Of a DNA stretch of 64,000 nt, positions 40,857-56,838 are shown piece by piece. The DNA is from Scylla paramamosain. Lineage: Eukaryota > Arthropoda > Malacostraca > Decapoda > Portunidae. How positions within the stretch are numbered: position 1 is the first letter of the stretch; each line of letters begins with the position of its first letter. The stretch lies in contig NC_087166.1 in assembly GCF_035594125.1 (NCBI RefSeq), positions 21,278,266 through 21,342,265 of the forward strand, given 5' to 3'. Below the pieces are notes generated by a model. The model worked only from the letters and a program-made list of their open reading frames with translations, was not told where the DNA came from and did not search any database. The translations under genes and the position numbers were made by a program.

Positions 40857-43800
40857 CGTATGGGGACACCACCATCCAAGGCCGGATAATCGTGATGAGG
40901 GGTCTGCCCAAGCCGCTCCTCTCGTACGGCCACACGAAGCAGCTGAGGATCATTCCCCAAGACTATCCACGGCAGATCGGAGTGCGAGGAGACCGGCGGC
41001 AGGAGGGGGAAGGGCAGGTGAGGCAGGTCTCTACTCTTGGCCTGCCGCCGCCCGCCGCGCTGCAGCCTCGCACCTCATCCCTCCAGCCGCCACTCACGCC
41101 ACAACTTCCCCTACCCTCTGCTTCATCTGCGGAGGCCAAAGCGTTTTTCCTGCGAGAGTTCCCTGACGTGCTGACGACTAAGGATGGCTTTCGTCATGGA
41201 TCCGAGCTGAGGGAGATGTGTGGCCCTCCGATGCGTATATACCTGAAGGATGACGCCAAGCCCTTCGCGGTAAATACGCCGCGACTCATTCCTCTTGCCT
41301 GGCAGGACGCAGTCAAGGAGGAGTTAGAAGCCATGGTGAGACAGGGCATCATAGTACCCGCCGGCGATCACCCGTCCCAGTGGTGCCATCCCCTCGTGAC
41401 CGTGGCCAAGCCCAAAGGAGGTGTAAGGATAACTGTGGACCTCACGGGGCTAAACAAGCAGGTGTTACGCCCCGCACACCCCTCTCCTACACCCCACGCT
41501 GCCGTGCGCTGTGTTGGACCAGGGGCACGATTCTTCTCCACGCTGGACGCTCTGTATGGGTATTGGCAGATACCACTGGCGGAGCAGGACCAGCACCTCA
41601 CCACCTTTATCACCCCGTATGGCTGCTTCCGGTTTTGTCGAGGACCAATGGGTTTCGTGGCCACGGGCGACGAGTTCTGCCGCCGTGGTGATGCGGCGCT
41701 CGACGGCGTGCAGCAGTGTGCCAAAGTGGTAGACGACATTCTGCTTTGGGACGAGGACTACGAAACACACATTCGGCGTGTCTACGAGGTCCTGGTGCGG
41801 TGCCGCACCCACGGCATCACCATCAACGCGGAGAAGTTTGTGTTAGCGGCTCCAGACGTGACGTTCTGCGGGTTCAAGCTGTCAAGGGAGGGCATTGCTG
41901 CCGACGAAGAGAAGGTGCGCGCAATTGCCGACTTTCCCAAGCCGGCAAATGTGACGGACATGCGCTCATTCTTAGGCCTGGCAAACCAACTAGCAGAGTT
42001 CACGCCACAGATTGCTGCGTCAGCAGAGCCCCTGCGTCTTCTCTTGAGCCCCCGCCGAGCCTTCACATGGACTCCGGACCACGACTTGGCCTTTGAGAAG
42101 GTGAAGATGGCACTCTCGCGACCGCCAGTGCTCGCACACTTCGACCCATCCCTCCCCACTGTGTTGCAGACGGACGCCTCGCGCCTGTATGGCGTGGGTT
42201 ACGCCCTTCTACAGGACCACGGAGACGGTCAGTGGCGTCTGGTGCAGTGCGGGTCGCGCTTTCTAGCAGACGTGGAGACGAGGTACGCAACTATCGAGCT
42301 GGAGCTCGTAGCTGTGGTCTGGGCCATAGCTAAGTGCCGGTATTACCTACTAGGTCTGCCTCGCTTCACCATCGTGACAGACCACAGGCCCCTCGTTCCC
42401 ATCCTCAACTCGTATACGCTCGACGCCATCGACAACCCTCGACTGCAACGCCTGAAAGAAAAGATCATTGGGTATGTTTTCACGGCAGAGTGGCGTAAGG
42501 GTAAGTCTGTCGCCATTCCCGACGCCCTATCCCGTGCACCGGTGGACAAACCGTCTCCTGAGGACGTGGCGCTTGGGAAAGAGGCCTACGCACACGTCCG
42601 TGTCGTGGTAGCTATTCGTGCTGCTACACTGGATGCCAGATCGCCTACAGGAGACCTGGTGCTGGACGGGATACGCACAGCAGCTCGAGAGGATGTGATC
42701 TACACCAGACTACTTGAGTGCGTAACCCGAGGCTTCCCCTCTACCCACGACAGCCTAGACCCTGCCTTACGGCCCTACTGGAAGGAGCGTCACAACCTCT
42801 ACCACAACGACGAGCTTGTTCTTCTCGGGCCCCGCATTGTGGTTCCCTCCACCCTTCGACGTGAGGTCTTGGCGCGGCTTCATGACAGCCACCGCGGAGT
42901 GGAGGCCACGAAGCGCCGTGCACGTCAGACAGTGTGGTGGCCCGGGATCAACTCAGACATCACCAACGTAGTAAGGGCGTGCAAGCCGTGCCAGGTGTTG
43001 CAGCCAAGCCAGCAGCGGGAGCCCCTGATGACTGAGGAAGTGCCTTCCAGGCCGTTCGAGTGTGTGTCTGCAGACTTTTTCAGCGCAGCGGGGAAGTCCT
43101 TCCTCGTGTACGCAGACAGGCTCTCGGGGTGGCCTGTGGTGGCTTTGTGTGGGTCTGACACCACCGCCTCCGCCACCATCGCCTTCTTCAGGAGGTTCTT
43201 TCGAGACCTTGGTGTACCTGTGCGACTTCGGACTGATGGGGGCCCGCAATTTACCAGCCGCGACTTTCAAGACTTTCTGCGTCGCTGGGGCGTGCGGCAC
43301 GAGGTTTCTTCGCCGCATTACCCCCAGAGCAACGGCCACGCTGAGGCAGCAGTTAAGTCGGTGAAGCAGCTGGTGATGAAGACGGCCCCTTCTGGCACGC
43401 TCACCGAGGACTTCGACCGCGGGCTGCTGGAGTTACGAAACACACCGCGACAGGACGGCCGTTCTCCTGCCCAGGTGTTGTTCGGCCACCCGCTACGCTC
43501 CTGCGTCCCCACCCACAGCGTCTCCTTCACGGCTGAGTGGCAAGAGAGGACCAAGGAGTGTGATCGTCGTGCTGCCGCGTGGACCGAGGCTGTCAAGGAA
43601 CGCTATGACGCCCACGCCCGCCCCCTGCCACCACTTGACCTTGGCGCCCACGTCAGGCTCCAAGATCCCGTCACTAAGCGATGGGATAAAGTGGGCGTAG
43701 TCATGGGGATTGGCAAGAGCCGCGACTACCTGGTGAAGACTACCGCAGGACGCGTATTGTGGCGGAATCGCCGCTTCATTCGTGTGGTCCCTGCCCCATC

Positions 43801-43951
43801 TACCGCGGAAAGAGACAGTCACGACGGGCAGCCCTTACACCCCCCAGCTCAGAAGATCCCCGATCCCGCCACCCCAAACGCACGCCGACGCCGCCGTTGG
43901 GAAGCCGACGGACCCATACGCCGCTCAGCGCGTATAGCCTTACGTTCATAG
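40853..43951 (+). CDS. pol: Gypsy Pol: RT, RNase H, integrase
   Basis: About 1,032 residues, uninterrupted. Reverse transcriptase spans 41,330-41,900 with [32 protein letters not shown], the [10 protein letters not shown] motif and catalytic VVDDILL at about 41,726. RNase H (42,165-42,530) has the [16 protein letters not shown] and VTDHRPL motifs and ends at PDALSRAP. Integrase has an N-terminal zinc finger (LHDSHRG, then CKPC; 42,880-42,990). Its DDE core follows: [23 protein letters not shown] and [18 protein letters not shown] (43,065-43,360). A GPY/F-like end follows ([19 protein letters not shown]). No envelope gene follows. All catalytic residues I can locate are present. Confidence 0.93.
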   Translation: MTYGDTTIQGRIIVMRGLPKPLLSYGHTKQLRIIPQDYPRQIGVRGDRRQEGEGQVRQVSTLGLPPPAALQPRTSSLQPPLTPQLPLPSASSAEAKAFFLREFPDVLTTKDGFRHGSELREMCGPPMRIYLKDDAKPFAVNTPRLIPLAWQDAVKEELEAMVRQGIIVPAGDHPSQWCHPLVTVAKPKGGVRITVDLTGLNKQVLRPAHPSPTPHAAVRCVGPGARFFSTLDALYGYWQIPLAEQDQHLTTFITPYGCFRFCRGPMGFVATGDEFCRRGDAALDGVQQCAKVVDDILLWDEDYETHIRRVYEVLVRCRTHGITINAEKFVLAAPDVTFCGFKLSREGIAADEEKVRAIADFPKPANVTDMRSFLGLANQLAEFTPQIAASAEPLRLLLSPRRAFTWTPDHDLAFEKVKMALSRPPVLAHFDPSLPTVLQTDASRLYGVGYALLQDHGDGQWRLVQCGSRFLADVETRYATIELELVAVVWAIAKCRYYLLGLPRFTIVTDHRPLVPILNSYTLDAIDNPRLQRLKEKIIGYVFTAEWRKGKSVAIPDALSRAPVDKPSPEDVALGKEAYAHVRVVVAIRAATLDARSPTGDLVLDGIRTAAREDVIYTRLLECVTRGFPSTHDSLDPALRPYWKERHNLYHNDELVLLGPRIVVPSTLRREVLARLHDSHRGVEATKRRARQTVWWPGINSDITNVVRACKPCQVLQPSQQREPLMTEEVPSRPFECVSADFFSAAGKSFLVYADRLSGWPVVALCGSDTTASATIAFFRRFFRDLGVPVRLRTDGGPQFTSRDFQDFLRRWGVRHEVSSPHYPQSNGHAEAAVKSVKQLVMKTAPSGTLTEDFDRGLLELRNTPRQDGRSPAQVLFGHPLRSCVPTHSVSFTAEWQERTKECDRRAAAWTEAVKERYDAHARPLPPLDLGAHVRLQDPVTKRWDKVGVVMGIGKSRDYLVKTTAGRVLWRNRRFIRVVPAPSTAERDSHDGQPLHPPAQKIPDPATPNARRRRRWEADGPIRRSARIALRS

Positions 43952-43966
43952 CTAGTTAATGAACGT

Positions 43967-43983
43967 GAAGAGGAAGGGGGAGA
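43967..43983 (+). promoter_or_regulatory. Polypurine tract
   Basis: GAAGAGGAAGGGGGAGA, 17 purines immediately before the 3' LTR; primer for plus-strand synthesis. Confidence 0.9.
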
Positions 43984-44226
43984 TGTGTGAAGTATGAATG
44001 CTTCATTGTTACGGGGCTTCACTGTATTGGTTAGGGTTCATAGTTTGTATTGGTTTCATGCTTCACTGTTTCACTAGTGTTTACTTCGCCCCTTGCTCTG
44101 TATTAATCATTGAGTTCTGTACCACGCCGCCACCGGCTCGCACCTACGTACTTGTACCTGTCTACACATTAAAAGCACTGGGAACTTGTGACTTTATGTT
44201 GCCTGAGAACCTACAAGAAGGATACA
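43984..44226 (+). repeat. Gypsy 3' LTR (243 bp)
   Basis: Same length and near-identical to the 5' LTR; followed by the GTGAC duplication (44,227-44,231). Confidence 0.95.
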
Positions 44227-47200
44227 GTGACCTCACTGAATGTTTCCCTTTATGTCTCACAACACAAGGGGGCAGTCACAACCTGCCCTCTAAAGACAAC
44301 TCTCTTCCTCCACACAAAACTACAAGCACCTAATAACACAGCCTTCACTCAAAATTTCAAAATTCTTGGGGACTCCTACACCAGCCTCGGAGTCCCCATC
44401 TGGGGAGGGGACCACAAATGTCCCCAGGTTGGACTGCCCTTCTGACGATGACCCTAAGTGTCTTGACACTCCCTTCAACTTTTTCTTCATTAACTTCTGC
44501 AACATTCATGGTCTAAGATCTAATTTTCAATCTGTAGAACACCACCTCTCCTCTTCTAAACCTCATCTTCTTTTCCTCACTGAAACTCAGGTGTCTGAGG
44601 CAACTGACAATAGCCCCTTTTCTGTTCCCTCCTACTTTCTCTATCCTCATTTTTTTATCCAAAGCTGGATGTTGCGTTTATGTGCGCAATGATTTAACCT
44701 GCTCTCATGCCCACACTCTTGAATCTTGAGTTTTCCATCATCTGGCTACGACTACAGAGTCACTCTCAAACTAAATTTATCTGTGCTGTATATCTATCAC
44801 CTAATTCCTCTGACTATAAGAAATTCTTTGTTTACTTAACTTCCAAAGTGGAGCACATTCTGGCTCTCTTCCCTTTTGCAGAGATCTCCATTCTTGGAGA
44901 CTTCAATGTTCACCACCAGCTGTGGCTTTCCTCTCCCTTCACTGACCATCATGGCAAACTAGCCTTCAACTTTGCTATCCTCCATGACTTAGAGCAATTG
45001 GTGCAGCACCCTACTCATATTTCTGACCGTCTTGGAGATATGCCCAACATTCTTGATCTTTTCCTGACCTCTAATCCTTTTACTTATGCTGTCACCTCTC
45101 TTCTCCGTTGCACTCCTCCAACCACAATCTCATATCTGTATCTTGTCTTAACACCCCAATCCCTCCTCAGGATCCCCCTAAGCGAAGGTGCCTCTGGTGT
45201 TTTGCCCCTGCTAGTTGGGGGGACCTGAGGAGGTATTTTGCTGATTTTCCTTGGAATGACTACTACTATGTCAGAGACCCATTTTTGTGTGCTGAGTGCA
45301 TAACAGAGGTGAAGTGTCTGACATGGAGGCATACATTCCTCACTCTTTTTGTCAACCTAAACCTTCCAAACCTTGGTTTAACACAGCTTGTTCTCGTGCT
45401 ATACATGATAGAGAGGTGGCCCACAGGAGGTACTTAAGACTTCCATCACTAGAATCTCATGCATTTTATATTTCTGCCTGGAACCATGCCAAGTCTGTTC
45501 TCCAACTAGCCAAAAACTCCTTCATTAACAGAAAGTGTCAAAATTTTTCAAGATCTAACTCCCCTCATGACTTCTGGCATCTAGCCAAAAATATCTCCAT
45601 TAACTTTGCTTCTTCTTCTTTCCCTCCTTTTTTTCAACCAGATGGCACCGCTGCTATCTTATCAATTTCTAAAGCTGAACTTTGTGCTCAAACCTTTGCT
45701 ATACACTCTACCTTGGATGATTCTGGGCTTGTTTCTCCCTCTTCTCCACCCTCTGACTACTTCATGCTACCTATTAAAATTCTTCACAGTGATGTTTTCC
45801 ATGCCCTCACTGGCCTAAACCCTCAGAAGGCTTATGGACCTGATGGGGAAGTTTGCCTACATTAAGCCTGTTCCTAAAAAGGGTGACCATTCTAATCCCT
45901 CAAACTACCATCTTATTGCTTTAATTTCCTGCCTATCTAAAGTTTTTGAATCTATCCTCAACAGGAAGATTCTTAAACATCTATCACTTCACAGCCTTCT
46001 ATTTGATAGCCAGTATGGGTTCCGTCAAGGCCGCTCTACTGGTGATCTTCTGGCTTTCTTTACTGAGTCTTGGTCATCCTCTTTTAGAGATTTTGGTGAA
46101 ACTTTTGCTGTTGCTTTGAACATATCAAAAGCTTTTGATAGAGTCTGGCACAAAGCTTTGATTTCCAAACTACTCTCCTACAGCTTCTATCCTTTTCTCT
46201 GTAACTTCATCTCAAGTTTCCTTTCTGACCATTCTATTGGTGCTGTGGTAGATGGTCACTGTCCTTCTCCAAAATCTATTAACAGTGGTGTTCCTCAGGG
46301 TTCTGTCCTGTCACCCACTCTCTTCTTATTATTTATCAATGACCTAAACCAAACTTCTTGTCCTATCCACTCCTACACTGATGATACCACCCTGCACTTT
46401 TCCATGTCTTTTCATAGATGTCCAACCTTCAGGAAGTAAACATTTCACGCAGGGAAGCCACAGAATGCCTGACTTCTGATCTTTCTAAAATTTCTGATTG
46501 GGACAGAGCAAACCGTATTGTTCAATGCCTCAAAAACTCAATTCCTCCATCTCTCAGCTCGACACAACCTTCCAGACAACTATCCCCTCTTCTTCAATGA
46601 CACTCAACTGTCCCCCTCTTCTATACTGAACATCTTTGGTCTGTCCTCTACTTATAATCTGAACTGGAAACTTAACATCTCATCTCTAGCTAAAACAGCT
46701 TATATGAAGTTAGGCATTCTGAGACGTCTCCGCCAGTTTTTCCCACCCACCCTGCTGCTTACTCTGTACAAGGGCCTTATCCATCCATGTATGGAGTATG
46801 CTTCACATGTCTGGGGGGGAGGGGGGGGCTCCACACATACCACTCTTCTAGACAGGATGGAATCAAAAAGCTTTCCATCTTATCAACTCCTCTCCTCTAA
46901 CTGACTGTCTTCAGCTTCTCTCTCATCGCCAGTGTTGCATATCTAGCTGTCTTCTTATGCTATTTTCATGCTAACTGCTCTTCTGATCTTGCTAACTGCA
47001 TGCCTCCCCTCCTCCCACGGCCTTGCTGCACAAGACTTTCTTCTTTCTCTCATCCCTATTCTGTCCATCTCTCTAATGCAAGAGTTAACCAGTATTCTCA
47101 ATCATTCATCCCTTTCTCTGGTAAACTCTGGAACTCCCTGCCTGCTTCTGTATTTTCACCTTCCTATAACTTGAATTCCTTCAAGAGGGAGGTTTCAAGA

Positions 47201-47325
47201 CACTTATCCTTCAATTTTTGACTACACCTTTGGACCCTTTTCTGGGACTGGCATCTGTGTGGACTTTTTTATTTATTGAATTTTTGTTGCCCTTGGCCAG
47301 TGTCCCTCCTACATAAAAAAAAAAA
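44227..47325 (+). mobile_element. LINE C copy 1 (Jockey/I-like non-LTR), interrupted by the gypsy element
   Basis: Leader from 44,227, then endonuclease remnants: FNFFFINFCNIHGLRSNFQS and FLTETQVSEATDN (44,480-44,620), and ISILGDFNVHHQLWLSSPF at 44,886-44,945. RT pieces at 45,296-46,439 include GFRQGRSTGDLLAF, LNISKAFDRVWHKALISKL, NSGVPQGSVLSPTLFLLFIN and catalytic SYTDDTTLHF (Tyr-Thr-Asp-Asp, normally YADD). The C-terminal part with HPCMEYASHVWGGG is at about 46,780-46,820. A deletion near 45,845 removes the segment between NPQKAYGPDG and the next RT motif, and several frameshifts are present. The 3' end is CTTGGCCAGTGTCCCTCCTA then an A-rich tail. Its real 5' end probably lies left of the gypsy element. 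Confidence 0.8.
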
Positions 47326-47339
47326 GAAAAAAGATGTCA

Positions 47340-48024
47340 GCAGTCAAGGTGAAGGACAGCCTCCTGAAAAGGATGTGATCCATCCCTTAACAATTTGTTT
47401 ATCATAAAATTTTGCAAATGTGGCTTCTCGAGTCCATCTAACTTTCGCCATGATACATTCGATAGGTACTGCCAAAACCTTCGCCTTTGAAGCTGCTGCC
47501 AGCCTAATGCTGCCTGCTGTGAAAATTGAGGTGTCAATCCCAGCCCTGGACAACATAACTTTAATCTATCTTGCTATAGTATCCTTAGAGACAGTCTTGT
47601 GAAGTTTAACAAAACTGATGATTAACTTATTCACTGCCTTTATGATGTTGGGCCTGAGCATCTCTGTTCAGGTAATGTCTCACAGGGTCTCACAGAGTCT
47701 AGCATCCTTTGCATAAGCCTTAAAAATAACACTTTGAATATAAAAGTTAGGTCTGCATTGTTTAATGTTGTCCCCCAACTGGACGGAGATAGAAGATGCT
47801 TCAATGTGAATCCCATTAACCAAAAGCAAGTGAAGTGTTTGTATTCTGGCTGCTTGAGTCAGTGCCATCAACATAACTAACTTGAGTGTGAGTTCCTTTA
47901 AAGAGAGTGTAGTCAAGGGGTACATAGAACTAAGTGTGTGAAGTACTGCTTGGACATCCCATGTCTTGGTGTACTGAGGCTTGGGAGGCCATAGGTTGAA
48001 CAACCCCTTTAAGAATCTGTTCAC
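47340..48024 (-). pseudogene. DIRS1-like tyrosine recombinase, copy 2
   Basis: Minus-strand pieces of the recombinase that integrates the circular DNA intermediate. The first piece (48,024-47,680) has SLKELTLKLVMLMALTQAAR, then IQTLHLLLVNG, with the first catalytic Arg in AARIQTL, followed by LGDNIKQCRPN. The second (47,556-47,337) has LSRAGIDTSIFTAGSIRLAA, where the usual His-x-x-Arg box reads Gly-x-x-Arg. It continues with WTREATFAKFYDK, containing the nucleophilic Tyr. Frames are shifted between the two and one catalytic His is lost. No integrase of the DDE type exists, which separates this from gypsy. Confidence 0.75.
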
Positions 48025-48143
48025 GAGGGAATGGCTACTCGCCGGGAATCAATTTACAACTATGCCCAATGATGACACTGCACCTCCCACCATGTTGATA
48101 GAATTATAACCCACATTCCTGTGGAAAGTAAAGGTCAAGAAGT

Positions 48144-49219
48144 TTATAATGTTTGGCACAGTGGGATTAAGGGGATCGATGTCCCCTCGACAACAAGATT
48201 GTGACCATCTCCTAAGATGTGGTCAGTACTGTTTTTCTTTACCTGGTTTCCAGAATGCCATGATAATATCTGCACCCTCCTTCTGTATGCCTCGCTTTTG
48301 GAGGGACTCCCAGACAGAAGGCATGCCATCAATTGAGTGTGCCTCATGAGGGGGTGCCCTTTTGGTGAGGACAGGTGCGTCAAGACGTCCTTCCACTTCC
48401 TAATCAGCTTGGGGTGATCGATCAGCATGCCGAGCAGCATACCCATCCATGGCTGCGACGTCCAAACCAGAAACATTATCCACCCCTTTGCCTGTTCTGC
48501 CTGCATTTTCTGCAAGCACCTAGAGATCAGTGAGAAAGGTGGGAAAAGATAAGGAAGTACAAACTTTGCCTAATTGAGCAAGAAAGCATCAGAATAAGCT
48601 GCTTCTGGGTTGGGTTTCTGGGAGCAGAAAGGGGTGATCTGCTTGTTCAGCCGGGAAGCAAAGAGATCAATAGAAGGGATGCCAAAGGCATCACAGATCA
48701 GCCAAAAAATGTGGACATCCAGTTTCATTCATGCCTGTTGTTAACCTTACAAGAAGCTACATCCACCACATTGTTCACCACACCAGTCCCATATTAAAGT
48801 GATGTCATTACAGAGTAGTGACTTGGTGCCACCCATTTTATTGACCTAGATTACAGCAGTAGTGTTATTGCAATGACTTTAATATGTTTACCCCTTAACT
48901 CCTGGCTAAAAATTTGAAGAGCAAACAAAATTGCTTTAATATGTAAAAGACTCTCCTCCAAAGACCAACTACCACCTGTAGACTGATGGTTAAGGTTACC
49001 ATCCCAGCTGACTGTGGAGGCATCTGTGAAAAATTCAGTGTCTGCAGCTGGCAGAAAAATGTCCCTGTCCTGAACAGTGGCATTAGAGCACCACCGTTGG
49101 AGTTCTGCCTTCATTTCCTCTGAAATGGTCATCCTAGCATCAAAGTTATCCTGTTCTTGTTTTAATGCAATGATTTTGGCTCTTTTGAATTTCCTGTAGT
49201 GAATTTTACCAAGCAACAA
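48144..49219 (-). pseudogene. DIRS1-like RNase H and linker, copy 2
   Basis: From right to left: RNase H at 49,219-48,851 with EFFTDASTVSWDGNLN, GGSWSLEESLLHIKAILFA and LRGKHIKVI. It is followed by the segment FASRLNKQITPF and YLFPPFSLISRCLQKMQAEQ (about 48,660-48,495). The linker TSQPWMGMLLGMLIDHPKLI (about 48,460-48,400) is conserved between RNase H and recombinase in DIRS elements. Stops interrupt the region near 48,540-48,850. Confidence 0.7.
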
Positions 49220-49865
49220 TGAGAAGCAACAAGATCAATGGCATGGGCCACTTGTTTAATCTGAGCTTCATCCCTGCGCATAAGTACCACACAACCTTGC
49301 ACTAAAGACTCTACTCTACATTCAGGCAGGGAAATTTTCATTCTGTCAGTGTCAATAATGTTGCCCAGATATTCAATCCATTTAGCTGGGACCAGAACTG
49401 ACTTGCTCTCATTGATCCAGATGTCCAATTTCCTCAAGAGAACATTAGTATCATGCACAAAGCAAACAGACATTGAACTATTGCAGATAAGGGAGTCACC
49501 AATGAATGTGGTGATCGTGTGATCCTTATTCCTCAGAGAAGAGTAAACCGGCTTCATGAGCTTGGTGAAGATCCTAGGGCCTTCTGATACCCCATTTGGG
49601 AGACAAGTGAATTGATAAGTTACGCCATGCCAATTGATACACAGAAACTTTTGCTCTTCTTCCACAATCTTAATCGAATAGTAGGCATATCTCAAGTCCA
49701 CAGAAGCAAGAAAGTCATCTGCATTAATGAGTCTGATGGCTTGTTCAAAGTTCTCCATCTTAAAATGTTTGTATGGGATATGAGAATTTAGTTTTTCTAT
49801 GTTCAGAACTATTCTATATTCCCCATTCTTCTTCTTCTTCAGAAAATGGGCGAGATAATTTGCTC
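49162..49865 (-). pseudogene. DIRS1-like reverse transcriptase, copy 2
   Basis: The open frame at 49,758-49,162 includes DDFLASVDLRYAYYSIKIVE, YQFTCLPNGVSEGPRIFTKL and TTFIGDSLICNSS, the last in the position of the catalytic YxDD with Gly-Asp instead of Asp-Asp. Upstream (49,860-49,760) the same frame carries KKKKNGEYRIVLNIEKLNSH. The family is DIRS because its RT lies between this gag type and a tyrosine recombinase. The changed catalytic box and upstream frame breaks argue against activity. Confidence 0.75.
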
Positions 49866-50112
49866 TTTTTGCCTATGTGTAACATTAATGACCCTAAACA
49901 CTAATAATTTATTGATCTCCCCATTAATAATGTTTTGCTCTACTTTATTGAACCTGTACTCTAGATTGCCAAGAAATAAATGTTGAATATCATCCACATT
50001 AATATCCAGATGGCAGTGCTCCACTATGTCCAAAATAACAGGGTCACTAGTAATGGAACACCATTCATGAGCAAAGTAGTGAAGCCTTCCACCCACAAAA
50101 CACTTGCCTGAT

Positions 50113-50907
50113 TTACTGCCATGGCTTGAAACTGCCCCAGCTCCTGGCATTTTTTGAGTCTGTGTTGGGAAATGCAGAGGAAGATCGTTGACCACCCCTG
50201 AAAGCTGACTTCCGAAGAACATAAGGCTGGAACCTCGAAGAGAAACCTTTGAAGTTAGCCAAGGCCCCAAAACCTCTTGACCTGCCACCAGGAAATTGCC
50301 ATGTAGTGGGTGGCTTCTTGGATGTAATTGCATTCTTAAGCTTCACAGATTCCTCAATATGCTTCACAGACTGGGAGACATCACCAAAGAGGAACTGAGT
50401 CATTGGTACCTTCTCTGTACAAAGATGCATAAATTTGTGATTAATTTCATATTTCATAATGTAATGTCTTGCTAAATTATTCCTGAAGTTGGCATTGCCC
50501 AACAAGGCCAGGACACTGTTGACCATGCCTACTTCATGGGCCGCCACTGGGTGATTCTCACCTGGACCACTTTATTGAGGACTAACAGTGACTTGGTAAT
50601 ATTAGTCGCTGGCCTCAGGATACCCTTGTTAACCTCCTTCAAGCAGAAATTGGTCTTTTTAGTTTCCCCCCCTAAGTGCATCCAGGATCTGAGGGTTGCA
50701 CTCCACTAGGGCAAGGGCAGGACAATTGGAAGACCTCTTTACAATCTTGTCCTCACAGACAGACTTGTAGTTGTCCTCCCACAAACCATTGTCAAACAGG
50801 AAGTTAACCATGTCTGCCACCTTACTGTCAATCTCACCCAAAACAGTCTCGGATGGGCCAAATGCCTTAGCACTTAGCTGCAAGGTACTATCACTTGGGC
50901 CCAGCAC
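50113..50907 (-). pseudogene. DIRS1-like gag, copy 2
   Basis: Two minus-strand frames: 50,907-50,659 (GLWEDNYKSVCEDKIVKRSS, then CPALALVECNPQILDAL) and 50,547-50,113 (NSVLALLGNANFRNNLARHY, then TTWQFPGGRSRGFGALANFK). Both align in order with the gag of copy 1 at 46-962 (for example NGMRQEDYKAIVEDEV and CNPQVLDAL). A frameshifted stretch joins them. The end overlaps the pol start region near 49,865-50,110. Confidence 0.7.
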
Positions 50908-51631
50908 ACAATCCCATCAACCTCACTACTGGCCTCTAAAAACTCCGAGAAACTAGCAGGGGAACCCAAGCAAGTCAGCCCATGAGAGGGGCCAGCACTA
51001 TCACTAACCACTTAAGGCCATGGAGGGGGAGAAGCAGCAGTCACCACCAGAAATCGTGGAGGAGGGAAGGGGCCCACCTGTCCACATTTAACTGGACAAT
51101 CTCACCTCTCAACTTCGCCAGAGCATCCAAAACCACATCTTATTGGGAAGGAGGGACCAAAGCACGTGTAGCCATGAGAAGAGGGCAGGAGGGGGTGTTA
51201 ACTTCACCTGGAAGGCAAGGCCCATGACGAGATGAATTCTTGGCCATCCTCCCATTGGCGCTGTGAACAGCAACCCCACCAGAGCTACTGACCCTGCCAC
51301 TAAGATCACTGGAAGATCCACAGGGCCCCCCTGGTAGTAAAAGGAGGAGGCAGGAGGTAAAGAGGCCCGCTCTTCCCCTGATTCAGATGATGTGATAACA
51401 GCTGCTGGCCTGTGAAAACAGTAATAAGCCATAAGCTCAATTGCTGGTAATCAACAGCACACAAAATAGCCACTTGGACGGCTCAAGTCTGCTCTAAACT
51501 CGGATGACTGATGGTAGGCACTGTACCTGCATAACAGGTGACGTGGCCTCGCTGAAAAAGAGACACTGCAGGAGAAAACACCAGAGATCCCAACAGCACG
51601 ACCATCTGGCGTGGCGACGGGCAAGCAATTG
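50908..51631 (-). other. DIRS copy 2 leader and N-terminal gag region, decayed
   Basis: Between the recognisable gag and the terminal repeat. Contains a 107-codon minus-strand frame (51,432-51,109) without recognisable domain; probably degraded gag N-terminus and leader. Confidence 0.4.
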
Positions 51632-51703
51632 GTGCTGTGGCGCAGAGTAGCTCATCTCATGGGAACACTCACCACAGCAGAGGGGATTTGATGATGTAAA
51701 ATT
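51632..51703 (-). repeat. DIRS copy 2 left terminal repeat
   Basis: The reverse complement contains CATCATCAAATCCCCTCTGC and TGTTCCCATGAGATGAGCT, matching 38,566-38,620 and 38,236-38,297 in inverted orientation. Confidence 0.65.
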
Positions 51704-52383
51704 ATGTCTATGGGTGGACAGTAATTTATGTTATCTCCCCTACCTTAGTGATAGCAACTAAAACCTCCCACCTGCTCTTTCAGCTGGCAAGAACTGCCAC
51801 CATAATAGTCGAGTTACTAGTCACGAAATGGATTGGGGCTGGAAGGAGTAACCCAGGTTGCTGCTTCTTTTGCTAGCCTATTGGCCTTCTCTTTCCCCAA
51901 AACTCCCACATGTGCTGGTACCCAGCAAAACCCCATGTGGTAGCCTCTACATTTGAGGAAGTAGAACCACTCAAGAATTGAGAAAATATGATGATAAAGT
52001 AAGGACTAAATAGTAAACCAACATCACATCTAGCCATATCACAACCCACTTCTCACCCTCTACACCAGACCACACTCAGTCACATCACACAACACAATAC
52101 CCAGCTACACCATGGACATAAACCTCACATCATGCCACACTTCATATCAGCTACACAACAGCCAATACCACACTCAGTGCCAATTTCAATGTTTGGTAAC
52201 ATTCCCAACTGATAGCCTTACCAACTTGTGATAACAGACATTACCAGCACAAAGTGATTTCAGTCTTTGTTTTTGTGGTTTCAGTAATTCTCAACCTGGT
52301 AATGATAACAAAATGAAGACCTTTGTGATTCAATAATGTTGATATGCTGGAACACTCTTAACTAGACAAAATGAGTCAATTAT

Positions 52384-52387
<4 letters not shown>
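51704..52387. other. Unassigned sequence
   Basis: No gene recognised; CA-rich stretch around 52,015-52,180. Confidence 0.5.

Positions 52388-52433
<46 letters not shown>
52388..52433. repeat. (GA)n microsatellite, 46 bp
   Basis: Uninterrupted GA repeats. Confidence 0.97.
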
Positions 52434-56720
<4,287 letters not shown>

Positions 56721-56738
56721 TACATATTTTGTTCATTT

Positions 56739-56838
56739 ACCTAGTTGTAATTAACAGAGCCTGAGCTACGCTCATGTGGTCCTGTCTCCATATTTACACT
56801 TGTCCAGTTTTTCCTTAAAGTTGTGCACACTTGTTGCC
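56739..56838 (-). mobile_element. LINE A copy 8, 3' end (separated from its body)
   Basis: Reverse complement of the LINE A tail: ATTTACCTAGTTGTAATTAA, CTCCATATTTACACTTGTCC and AAAGTTGTGCACACTTGTTG. It continues at 58,549 after an inserted LINE C. Confidence 0.8.

Noticed and set aside
39331..43822. Many open frames on both strands within the gypsy element
   Set aside because: Shadows of the GC-rich gag-pol genes in other frames.
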